Part shown: positions 11,339 through 22,027 of the stretch, piece after piece | Layout: each line of letters opens with the position of its first letter | Position numbering within the stretch: position 1 is the first letter of the stretch | NCBI RefSeq assembly: GCF_036884655.1 | Contig: NC_088331.1 | Location: forward strand, 16,529,501-16,593,500 | Source: Musa acuminata AAA Group | Taxonomy: Eukaryota; Streptophyta; Magnoliopsida; Zingiberales; Musaceae | Length of the DNA stretch: 64,000 nucleotides | Direction: 5' to 3' | Position numbers and translations under genes: made by a program | The notes under the pieces: model-generated | Told to the model about the DNA's origin: nothing | Seen by the model: the letters and a program-made list of their open reading frames with translations, nothing else | Database searches by the model: none

Positions 11339-13600
11339 TATCACGCCCCCTCAAATCGATAATATTAAAATTTTTTATCACAAATCAATCCAAGATCCAA
11401 ACTAAAATTTGAGGACATTGAGAAAAATTTCAGTCAAATTCACATCCATAAAACCAATGTAGTTTATAATCATATATCACATCACTCGATAATTCATATT
11501 TTTTTAAAACCCAAGCCAACTTAACAAAATATTAACAACACTTATAAATACACAAGATAAACAATTTATACAATAAGAACTCCAACCATTTATCATCAGT
11601 TAATATTATTGTAAACTAAACTTAACATTCCGAAATTCCAAATAAGAGAGATCTTTTAACACTTTTACATTATATATCCATTTAGGTTCGTCGACAACAT
11701 TTCATTACATACAAAATATGCTTATACAACAATAACATAACAACCAACAAGACTTGCCCATAATTCTGAATAGCTCTCCACTACCTTAGCCCAATTCAAA
11801 CATCTCAAAGAGTGACAATCTAACCTGAAAGATTTATATAATAACGGAGTGAGCTAAAAATAGCTCAGCAAGTGACAAAACATATCCAGAACGAAAAAGG
11901 ATAGTTTCAAATAAACAAGGTATCACAATGCAAGGCAGAATACGAGATTCAAGGGTACATTCTTATTAGATACAAATCGTAATTTCATTTCATTCAAAAC
12001 ATATTTGGTTCATAACGAATGGAATAGAGAGTAATCGGAGCATATCAATAGTGTATAAAATGTTCCAGAGCATATCAATGGCGTATGGAATATTTCGGAG
12101 CATATTAATGGCAAATGAAACATTTCGGAGCATATCCATAATAAATGAAATGTTTCGAAGCTTATCAATAGCGTATGAAATGTTTCGGAACATATTAATG
12201 ACAAATGAAATATTTCGGAACACATCAATGGTATATGAAATATTTCAAAGCATATCAATTGCGTATGAACATTTCAAGGGCATAGGGAGCATTTCGGAAC
12301 ATATCAATAGCATATGAAATATTTCAGAGTATATCAACAGCATATGAACTATTTCAGAGCATATCAAAGAACAAATACGAAACAGAAGCTCAAACATCAT
12401 ATTTGATATTGCATTCATATCATTCTTATCCAAAGCATATATAGAAAAACATAACCAAAGCTCTGGATATCATATCAAACATACAAAAGGTGTAGTGGGA
12501 CTAAAGACAAAATGTGATTCATTCATTTCTGAATGACCACTAGACAGAAGTCTCCTACGTTTGGGAGCTCCATCCACCCACATTTGGGTGAAGCTAGAGG
12601 GGGCCGGTAGAGCATCGTAGGCTCTATGCCTAACTCCCTTTACCATTTCCAGCAAAGATTCATAGTATCCCGCAAACACCATAGTACAAAAGGATAGTGT
12701 GAACAATAAAATTAGCACATATCGGAAGCACATACGGAATAACGAAACATACATGTGCCTTTCTGAGTTAATACGATACAAACATAATATTTTATAAATG
12801 CATTCAAACTTGAAAGGAACTAAAGGCAAGAGTATACAAGGATTTTGGCACATATTGGAAGCACATGCAGAATAACGGAATATACATGTGTCCATACGAA
12901 ACAATGTGATACAATATAAGCTTTACATAAAAGATTCAAGAATGTAAATAGTTTAAGGACAAGAGCATATAAGAATTCAAAGCAGTAATATAAAGCTCAA
13001 TTGAAGAAAGAATGCTAGATGAAATCAATTTCCAAAGGGAATGAAACAATAACAGTTAAAATCGACCAAAGCTCGATTTCCGACAGAATTTGAGAGGCAC
13101 ATTGAACAAATGATTCAAATTATCAATTATACTCTAATTTACTCAAGAAATATATCATTAGAAAGATATTTCAATTTATTTTTAGATAAAATAATTTTCA
13201 TACAAATTAAAGTTTCCGACCAAGAGTTACAAATAATTTAGTAACCAAAGATCACAAAACAAATCTCTAATTTATAGAATTCATAGGGCCGACTTCAATA
13301 GAAAACTGAGTAGGTGTTTGGACTCCAAATCTTTCAATCTAGGTATTAAAAGAAAGATCTATTAGTCTGCTTTCTAATGAAATCAGTTTTGAATAAATTG
13401 AAGTTTCCAACAAAGACTTATAGGCAATTCGGTATAGAAAGGTTAGAAGTTATGGTCCGTGTTTTACAGAATCTCCAGGGTTAAATGAAACAGAAATATG
13501 GGTGAATAATTAGACTCCAAATTTACTAAACTTAGTATCAGAAGAAAGATTTACAAGTCTATATTTAGATAAAATCAGTTTTATCGAAATTGGAAGAAAT
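11339..13600 (-). mobile_element. Non-coding repeat, probably a reverse-strand gypsy LTR
   Basis: It begins TATCACGCCCCCTC, whose reverse complement (GAGGGGGCGTGATA) resembles the GGGCGTGACA end of many plant gypsy LTRs. It interrupts copia integrase at TCTAC (11334-11338), a possible target duplication whose partner I could not find. Inside are a 30-bp minisatellite and AT-rich sequence without domains. A reverse-strand frame at 12470-12904 shows no recognisable motif. The far boundary is a guess. Confidence 0.35.
12041..12370. repeat. 30-bp minisatellite, about 11 units
   Basis: Units close to CATATCAATGGCGTATGAAA followed by TATTTCGGAG start every 30 bases at 12041, 12071, 12101 and onward to 12251. 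They continue after one shortened unit at about 12281. Exact 30-bp spacing keeps several frames open, giving phantom proteins with a 10-residue period on both strands (11990-12317). Confidence 0.92.
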
Positions 13601-14003
13601 CTGGATATTAAGATTATTATAATTTTATAATGAATGATGATGTTTTAATTTCAAAATTTTATGATTTATAAATAATAATAATTGATGTTAGACTGATTAT
13701 TTGATTTATATTGAACTTTCAAGCTTAAGTGAATTTTAATATTGATTTAATTATTAAAATTCTTATTTTTGGATTAGTATAATAGTTCTAATTTATTTAA
13801 TTAGATATATCTATGTTTCAAGAATTATGTGTGAATTTTTGTAATGTAATTAGTTTTAAATTTTAGATCATGAATTTAAAGTTTTAATTAATGTATTCGA
13901 GTCATTCTTTAATATTTTTAAATATTAAAATCTTATTTGATAAGAGGAGTCTAATTGGGGTCTGACTTGAATCAAGTTGATCGATCAGATCGAATTAACT
14001 CAA
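13601..14003. other. AT-rich non-coding stretch
   Basis: Very AT-rich, with many stops in all frames. No motif recognised. Confidence 0.3.
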
Positions 14004-14500
14004 CCCATGTGGTCATGTACAACCTAGCACATGTGACCAAGTACAACCTAGCCCATATGACTCGGCATGACCCAACCTATATGGCCGGATAAGAGACAGC
14101 CCATATGACAAGGTACAACCCAACCTATGTGGTCAGGCATGACCCAACCCATGTGGCTAGGTACGATCTAGTCCATGTGGCCGTGTATGACTCAGCCCAT
14201 GTGGTAAGGTACGACCCAATCATGTGGCTAGGCATGGGCTAGCTCATGTGGCTAGGTACGATCCAGTACATGTGACCGTGTATGACCCAACTCATATGGT
14301 AAGGTATGACCTAACTATATGGTCACGCATTGGCTAGCTCATGCAGCTAGGTACGTCCCAATCCATGTGGTTAGATATGACCCCAACTCATACGTCTAGG
14401 ACCAACTCGCAAGTCAAGCAAGACCTAGTTCAAATGGTAAGGCTTAGCCCAACTTATAAGTGAGGCTTAGCCTAGTTCATGAATCTAAGTTTGCCTAGCT
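14004..14500. repeat. 24-bp minisatellite, about 20 degenerate units
   Basis: Units resemble CCCATGTGGCTAGGTACGAC plus CCAG. The first ten or so keep almost exact 24-base spacing (14004 to about 14245), then they drift in sequence and length. No coding evidence. Confidence 0.85.
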
Positions 14501-15735
14501 ATGCAATTGGCATTAGATATATCGTCGCTCTTTCTATATAGCCCATCGTAAATCATGACATGAACAATATAATATCAATGATTATTTGAATACCAAAAGA
14601 CATGATTCATATAGAAAATTTTCTCTTAAACAAAATGGAAGAATCATACAAGAATAAAGAGTAAGAGATCTTGATTCATAAAAAAAAATCTCAAGTTAAG
14701 AAATCAAGGGACGGTTTATGATTCGATTAGAAAAATCTCATTTAGATTCAAATCATCAAATCATCAAAATCATTTTCAAGATATTCAAAATGACATAAAT
14801 AGATTTATCAATCTCTTAAGATGCTAGCGATTTTCTTTCTCCCCTTTTTCATTGTAAACAAGAAAGAAAAAGAAGGGAATTTTATAATGGTGCAATTCAT
14901 TTCCTTCTTACATCAATGCTCTAAGCATCACATAAATACAAAGGTGTCATATGAAAATCATGATATAAAAGATATTAATATAAAAGATCAAGAAAGATCA
15001 ATTCGTGAATGATTCATCTTGACAAATCTCCTTTTAAATAATAAAAAAGAAATCTTAGCAGATCAAATAGTAAGGAAAATCTTAAGTCATGAATTCTGAA
15101 AACAATATTCTCTTTAGCAAATAGTGAATAGAATCATAGAAGATCAAATAAAAGATCTTAATTCACATAAAATAAACCTCAAATTATTAATGTCGAGAAT
15201 CAAGATTCGTTTAGATAAATCACCTCTTAGAAGATAGAATCATACGAGAACGAAATAATTCATATAAAATACATCTCATGTCGCAAACATTAATAAATGA
15301 TTCGAATGGATAAATCATCTCATTATTAAAATAAATTATATGAAAAGAAATCCAAAATCATCATCAAAATCACTTTTTGGATAATTCAATGAAAGCAACA
15401 TAGATAGATTCCTATAAGATTAAAAATAGCTCAAGTTGTTTTAGTTTCAAATTTTGTGATTGATTTCATACAAGCATGTCTTTGTTTTTTTATTCTAAAT
15501 CAAAACATGTTTCATCGTTTAAAACTAAAAGAGCAAGATTTGTCACAAAAATCATTAAGATCAAAAGTGTAACACATAATTCCAAAACATAAGATTTCAA
15601 ATCATCATTACTTCAAATTTTCATGCATAGCATATAATCATCAAGCATGGTACCAAAACATTTAACATTTTTATTACATTAATACATCATTATGCATCAT
15701 TAAATCATTACATCATTAAAAATTATTACATCATT
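14501..15735 (-). mobile_element. AT-rich Sirevirus-type internal spacer (reverse)
   Basis: No gene. Words such as 'CATGATT', 'CATCATTA' and 'CATGGTACC' match the long non-coding spacers of the Sirevirus-type elements elsewhere in the window (compare the reverse of 25250-26450). It abuts a reverse LTR at 15736 without a primer site or gag between them, suggesting a deleted element. Confidence 0.45.
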
Positions 15736-17011
15736 ATGAATTAGTGCTTACGATAAAAATCACGTCGGTTTTGAAAATCTTCGTACAATGAAAAACCGAT
15801 ATCGAAAATGCTTAACTTTGAAAATATTTATACGAGTGTGCAACTAAAGTATTGATGAGGTAAAGCAGTTGCTAAGTAAGTAAATGGCAATAATAGAAAT
15901 GTAAACCAAGTTTTATATTAGTTCGGTCATTGTGACCTACATCCACTCCTAATTCCTCTTCCATCGAGGCCACTGACATCTACTAACGGTCTTTCTTCAA
16001 TAGGCGAAGACCAACCGCCTTCTTACAATTCTATTCTCCTTGTGACAGGCTTAGGAGAGAACCTTTACACCCCCACTCACTCTTCTCTAAACAGAAATCA
16101 CACTTAGAGTAGAGGAGGAGAACTCTCACAAGATTACAACAGAATTTTCCCTTGTTTTTATTCTCAGATCTTGTGTTTCTGAGTAGGGATGAGAGGGGTA
16201 TTTATAGACCCAAAATGGATTCAAACTTAGAGCCTAAAAGTGTCTCATCCCCAATTTTTGGGGTCCTAGCGGTACCACCACCTGCAGCACTGACACTGGA
16301 TGATATCATCGCCTAACAAAGCCTTAGAGACTAGGCTCTCACGGTACCACCGCCTGTAGGGTAGTACCATCGCTTGACAGGGCGGTACCACCGCCTGACA
16401 ACCTTTATGGCCGTAGTCTGGGCAATACCACCGCCTAGACCTCCTTAGAGGCTAAGCCTCAAGCAGTTCCACCGCCCACCCTGGGCGGTCCCACCGCCTT
16501 GCATGGTTCCAAGTGGTCGAGTGAACCTTCCATTTGGCCCAACTCAGCCTTACTTAGGCCCAATGGCCCCCCTAATTGAGTCGGCCTAATTCCAACCTAA
16601 GTACATCTTAACACTACTTCAATCTAAATAATTATTATAAAGCATTAATCAAATGTTTTCCTGTATGTCATTGGTTCATCGACGCTTCGTCCAAACCTTC
16701 GATGCTTCATCCTCTTTTGCGGCCTTTTGCTCAATCGACATGTTAACCTCTGCAACTCTGATCTTCTTGGCGCAATGCCCGCTATTCTAAGCCCGATGCC
16801 CGAACTCATGGCACGAAGCCTTTTGTCGATACGTCGACCGATCCTCTGGCTCGATGTCCAATCTTCTAACATGTTTCACTTTGTCCCAATATTGATTCTT
16901 TCTGCTTTAATTATCTCTTCATGATCGAAGCTAGTCCTACGTTACTAAAAAATACAGATTAGATCATAAACTTTATTAATTAGTTTCATCATCAAAATAT
17001 GAGATTCAACA
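15736..17011 (-). mobile_element. Sirevirus-type LTR, reverse strand, M1-only form
   Basis: The reverse complement starts TGTTGAATCTCATATTTTGA at 17011. It shows the M1 module (16660-16930), no M2 module, a palindrome cluster with GGCGGTACCACCGCC (about 16270-16500) and the TATA region near 16200. Its last 45 or so bases, including CCTAACA, are missing at 15736. It interrupts gypsy integrase sequence, which continues at 17012. Confidence 0.85.
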
Positions 17012-17536
17012 ATTAAAACCAAAGACTAATGGTCCATTTAAGATACTTAAGAGAATTAATAAGAATGCTCATGAGATCGAGCTACATGGAGATTATGAAA
17101 TATCCCAAACATTCATTATAGCTGGTTTAAGTCTTGATGGAAAAAAATGAGAACTTATGGATAAGTCTTTTTCAACTATGGGAGATCGACACGGGAGTGC
17201 CTAATTTGCTATAGTCAGCTCGTGTAAATCTTGATAATCCTATGGTATTCTCTACAACCCACAATGCTTGTCTCATAGCCTTTAATCCAAACCTCTCAAA
17301 TATGATAGCTCATAAGCATTTTCCATAGAGAAAGTTAAAGTTGTTTCATTAATAGGTGGTTTGATGGGTAGAAATTTAATGTTGTTTTAAAGGAAGAGTT
17401 AATTCATCTTATCTTTATAACCAAAGAATGCATTAAAGGGGTTAGTTATCAGCTCCAAAGTAATAAATTTTGTAGTTCCCTATGCATGGAGGGTTGTTTC
17501 ATGCACTAGTATTTATTTTAGTATTTTAGAGTGAGG
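17012..17536 (+). pseudogene. CRM-like gypsy integrase end plus LTR start (second copy)
   Basis: The segment reads 'KPKTNGPFKILKRINKNAHE' and onward, closely matching the integrase tail at 36655-36850. It then continues with the post-integrase sequence that follows 36975. At about 17537 it switches directly to gag. So the tail of one gypsy copy is joined to the gag of another, by deletion or recombination. Confidence 0.7.
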
Positions 17537-19788
17537 GAAGCGTTCATAATCTAATTACAAGACACTTAGGAGGTCTGAAATATGATATTGCTAATGTGGT
17601 TCAGCTCCAGCCATATTGGTCTTTGAATGATGTGAGCAAGTTGGCTTTACAAGTTGAGAAGCAACAAAAGTTTGAAAATAGTTCTCGGTACGGGTCAAAA
17701 GAAAGCTATACGAGAGGAGAAAAATCCAAGCTTACTCTCCAAAGCAAGGAGGTATCAAAGGTGTAAGACAAGGGAGAAGGATCTGCTAGCAGCAAATAAA
17801 CACTTAATTCTTCTACACCAAGTAGTCGAAAATGCTTTAAATATTATGGTTTTAGGTATATTACTTTAAATTGTCCAAATAAAAGGATTATTACTTTGGT
17901 TTAAAATCGTAGTGATAGAGAAGGAGATGAAGCCAACAACAAACTAGAATATGATGAGGAGGAGGAAGAGATTACTTATGCTGATCATGGTTTGCCTATT
18001 GTGTTATAATATAGGTTACAAGTGTCCTATGTGACTAAGGATGAAAGTTGGATGAGAAAGAACATATTCTATACCAAATGCACTTTTTGTGGCAATGTGT
18101 GCTTTGTGATTCTTGATAGTGACAGTTATGATAATGTGCTATATTTGGAGATAGCGCAAAAGCTAAAGTTGGACACAATCCCTTATCCACATCCTCACCA
18201 ATTATGCTGGCTTCAAAAAGGGAATGACATCAAGGCAACTAAAAGATGTTTAGTTTCGTTTTTTCTACTGGCAAGTATTATAAAGATGAAGTATGGTATG
18301 ATGTTGCTCCTATGGATACTTGTCATTTGTTGTTGGGTAAACCTTAGCATTATAATATGAGGGTGTTGTATTATAGCTATAAACATACTTATTCTTTAAG
18401 GTGAATGAAAATAAAATTATTTTAGCTCTATTACAACATTCTGAAACTAATCCATCAAAGAAAAAAGTTAGTGTTTTTATGTCTTATAGTGAATGCAAAG
18501 GTGAATTAGAAAAGAGTGGTGGTGTTTTGGTTCTAGTAGTAGTAGAGGAGAATGAACAACATAAAGAGCCACCAACAATCATAAAATGGAGGAGTTTCAA
18601 GATGTTACACTGGAAGAGATTCCACATGGCCTTCCACCTTTGAGAGACATCCAACATCACATTGATCTTATTTTGGGGGCTATCATACCTAATAAAGCAA
18701 CCTACAGAATGAGTCCCAAGGAACATGTAAAACTTCAAGGCAAGTTGAAGAGTCAGCAGAAAAGGGGTTGATTCAGGAGAGTATGAGCCCTTTGTGCAGT
18801 TCCAATCTTGTTGGTGCATAAGAATGATGGTTCTTGAAGAATATGTATGGATAGTCATGCCATCAATAAAATCATAATTGATTATCGTTTTCCCATTCCA
18901 AGGTTAGATGATTTACTTGATCAATTGTATGGTATTTTTGTTTTCTCTAAAATTGATTTGAGGAGTGGCTATCATCAAATTAGAATGAAGCAAAAAGATG
19001 AGTGGAAAATATGATTTAAAACTAGAGATGGCTTATATGAATGGTTGGTTATGTCATTTGGGCTATTTAATGCTCTTAGCACTTTCATGAGATTTATGAA
19101 TCAGATACTTAAACCATGCATTGGGTTTTTTGTTGTGATTTATTTTGATGACATATTGGTGTATAACAAGAGTGAGGAGGAGCATATGAATCATCTTAAA
19201 GAGATCTTTCTTATTTTAAGGTAATAAAAACTTTATGCTAATCTAAAGAAGTATGATTTCTATACTACTAGTGTGGTGTTTTTAGGGTATGTTATTTCAC
19301 AAGATGGAATTATGATGGATCAAAATAAGGTAGAAGCTATTCTTAATTGGTCAACACCTACTTTATTACATGATGTGAGGAGTTTTCATAATATAACTTC
19401 CTTTTACAAAAGATTCATTAAGGGTTTCAACTCTATTGTTGCTCAAATCACTGAATGTTTGAAAGGTGATAAATTCAAATTTGATTAGTGAGACTGATAA
19501 TGCTTTTGAACTATTAAAAATAAAGGTGATTGAAGCTCCTATTTTAGTTCTACTAATTTTGACAAGGTGTTTGAGGTTGAATGTGATGCCTCTAATGTGA
19601 GTATTGGTGCTATTTTAAGTCAAGAAGGAAAATCTATTGTCTTTTCTAGAGAGAAGTTGAAAGATACAAGAAGGCAATATTCTACCTATGATAAACAGTT
19701 CTATATCATTTATAGAACCTTATCTTATTGGAGTCAATATCCTTTTGCCAAGTCATTTGTCCTATATTCTGATCATGAGGCATTAAAG
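17537..19788 (+). pseudogene. CRM-like gypsy gag end, protease, RT, RNase H (first half)
   Basis: This is the left half of a Ty3/gypsy polyprotein, continued at 35414. Gag ends with 'GGLKYDIANVVQLQPYWSL' and a degraded zinc knuckle (CFKYYGFRYITLNCP). The protease at 18090-18350 has DSDSYDN where DSG is expected. RT has a NKATYRMSPKEH block (about 18690), [19 protein letters not shown], '[17 protein letters not shown]', and an intact YFDD (about 19140). 'FLGYVISQDGI' and [18 protein letters not shown] mark the connection and RNase H. The '[17 protein letters not shown]' wording recalls CRM chromoviruses; tentative. Stops and frameshifts are present. Coding stops at 'DHEALK', where the reverse copia inserted. 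Confidence 0.85.
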
Positions 19789-20268
19789 TGTTAGGATCAA
19801 TACCGCACTAAGAGGGGGCGGGGGGGGTGAATTAGTGCAGCGATAAAAATTACGTTGATTTGGAAAGTTTCGTTCAGCAAAATCATTTCGTCAAAGCTCG
19901 TATAAGAAAGTAATGACTTCAAATAAATGTAAAGCATAGAGTGCAAAGAAGTAATAAAAGAAAGCAGTAAGGAAAGAACACACCGGATTTATAGTGGTTC
20001 GATCGTTGTGACCTACATCCACTTCCGATTCCTCCTCCGTCGAGGTCATCGGCATCCACTAATGGTCTTCTTTCAATAGGCAAAGACCAACCACCTTCTT
20101 ACATAGCTTTACTCCTTATCACGAGTTTATGAGACAACCCTTACAAGCCTCACACCTCTTCTCTAACGTTTACAAAGCTGAAGAAAGAGGAGGACCCTTA
20201 GCACTTTTACACCCTAACACTTAAAGATTTTTTCATATTTTTCTGCTCTTTTTGTTACCTTTTCAAAA
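19789..20268 (-). mobile_element. 3' LTR remnant of the reverse copia element
   Basis: It matches 34190-34640 of the 5' LTR from TGTTAGGATC through a G-rich run, 'GAATTAGTGCAGCGATAAAA' and the CTCCTCTTT block. At about 20268 the sequence jumps to the element's purine tract, so the U3 half with modules, palindromes and TATA is deleted. Confidence 0.85.
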
Positions 20269-21529
20269 ATCTCTCCCTTTTTTATGATGACAACCAATTG
20301 ATGACGGAGTTAACCTTAACTCCCCCTATCTATATACCACATTAAGATAAAGCAAACTTGAATTCAAAAGGAATCACAACCTTTGAATTCTAGTTAAACA
20401 CTTTCGATCATAGTGATCAAATGCAATATAGCATATCAAAATTTCAATATGTTTGTGCATAATTATAGTTTCAAATTAAAACATGCATAATTTCAAAATC
20501 ATACATTTCATCCTTACTTCATGCATGATACCAAAAATAAATCAATCATCACTATGGACATATCATACATGATACTCAACATACATCATTTTGGGCATAT
20601 CATATATGATGCGAAGACAGTAAAATTTTAAGAATTTAAACTTCATGCATTAAATCAATATTTTGAACATGATACCATTTATTATTTCATGATACCCAAC
20701 ATTTATCATTTCCATATGCATGATGTTAAAACTTTGACTATGATATCATTTATCATTTCATGATACCCAACATTCATCATTTCTCATGCTTAAATCAATA
20801 TTTTGATACCAATCATCGTTTCTCCCCATTTGTCATCAACAAAAGAGAGAATCATTCAACAATGCAAGTGTTTAAAAGCATGTCAAGTAAGTTTTACACT
20901 AATTTATCCAAGCTAGCAAGAAATGAGATGTTATTGCATGAAAAATGAGAAACTAGCATTTTTAGTTAGGAGCTTTTTTGTTCTTTTTAAGATGTGCAAG
21001 TTTTTTTCTTCCATTGTCATAAAAAGATAAAAAGAAGAGGAAGAAGAGTAACGGAGGAATTCATCCTCCACAAGAAAATCAAGAATTAATTTCATGAAAG
21101 GATTTGAACCAAGTCAAATCCATAATAAATGAGTTTCATTGAATCAAGCTTTTATTTTAGCTAAGAGAAATGATTCATTAAAAGGATCAAGATGTCCATA
21201 CAAAATCAAATTCCTATTCTTGTAAATGATCATCACATGTTAAAAGTCCATGAATAAAATTTTTTTTTTTCATGAGAAGAGTGAGGAAGAATTCATGGGA
21301 AAGGAGCATCGAATGATAAAAAATCCATGAATAAAACTTCATAAATTAAATCCCTTTTCTTGTAAATAAAAGAAAGAAAGATTCAAAGGAATTAATTAAG
21401 TCATTATTCTAAAAATCCATGAATCAAGGCTCTTCTTTTGCAAATAGAAAGACGATCTTGATTTAAAAAGAAAATTTAAGTTATGAAGAACCGAGAAATT
21501 TGAAAAAGGAATTCATGCATTTGGAAGAT
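20269..21529 (-). other. Polypurine tract and AT-rich spacer of the reverse copia element
   Basis: On the reverse strand AAAAAAGGGAGAGAT (about 20272-20290) follows a conserved AACTCCGTCATCAATTGGTT phrase, as in the forward relatives. The remaining 1.2 kb is AT-rich with CATGATACC-type words and no gene. Confidence 0.65.
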
Positions 21530-22027
21530 TTAGCATGCCTAATTCTCTTCTAATGAAATCAAACTGTTCCTCATTCAATGGTGTTGTAAAAATATCTGCT
21601 AATTAATGCTTTGTATTAATAAATTCTAAATATATGTCATGATTATTAACATGATCTCTAATAAAATGATGTCCAATATCAATATGTTTAGTTCTAGAGT
21701 ATTGAATGAGATTTTTTGTTAAATATATTACACTAGTGTTATCACATTTTATGGGTATATTTTTCAAGTAAATTTCATAATCTTCTAAAGTATTCTACAT
21801 CCAGATAACTTGTACACAACATGCACCTACTGCTATATATTCTACTTCGGTTGTAGATAATGCAACCGAGTTTTGTTTCTTGGAAGACTAAGAAACAAGT
21901 GCGTGTCCTAAGAGTTGACATGTTCTGGATGTGCATTTTCTATCTATTTGACAACCAACAAAATCAGCATTGGCATAAACAAGTAATTCAAAGTTTTTGA
22001 AATTTGGATACCATAGTCTTAGACTAT
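21530..22027 (-). pseudogene. Copia RNase H of the reverse element
   Basis: Read on the reverse strand, this gives the copia RNase H end: an AEYIA-type active-site region (about 21835), a 'DNTS..YLTKN' phrase, 'RTKHIDIGHHFIRDHV' (about 21640-21700) and a final DIFTTPLNEEQFDFIR phrase. It degrades the RNA of RNA-DNA hybrids during reverse transcription. It is separated from its RT by the 8.15-kb insertion at 22028-30181. Internal stops are present. Confidence 0.8.

Noticed and set aside
11990..12317. Frames of 77-88 codons on both strands with a 10-residue period
   Set aside because: They follow exactly from the 30-bp minisatellite; a period divisible by three keeps frames open by chance.
12470..12904. 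Reverse-strand 144-codon frame with a hydrophobic segment
   Set aside because: It lies in a probable gypsy LTR, with no recognised domain, and the hydrophobic run is explained by AT-rich sequence.
14004..14500. CRISPR-like array
   Set aside because: Units are contiguous 24-mers without unique spacers, and the DNA is plant nuclear.
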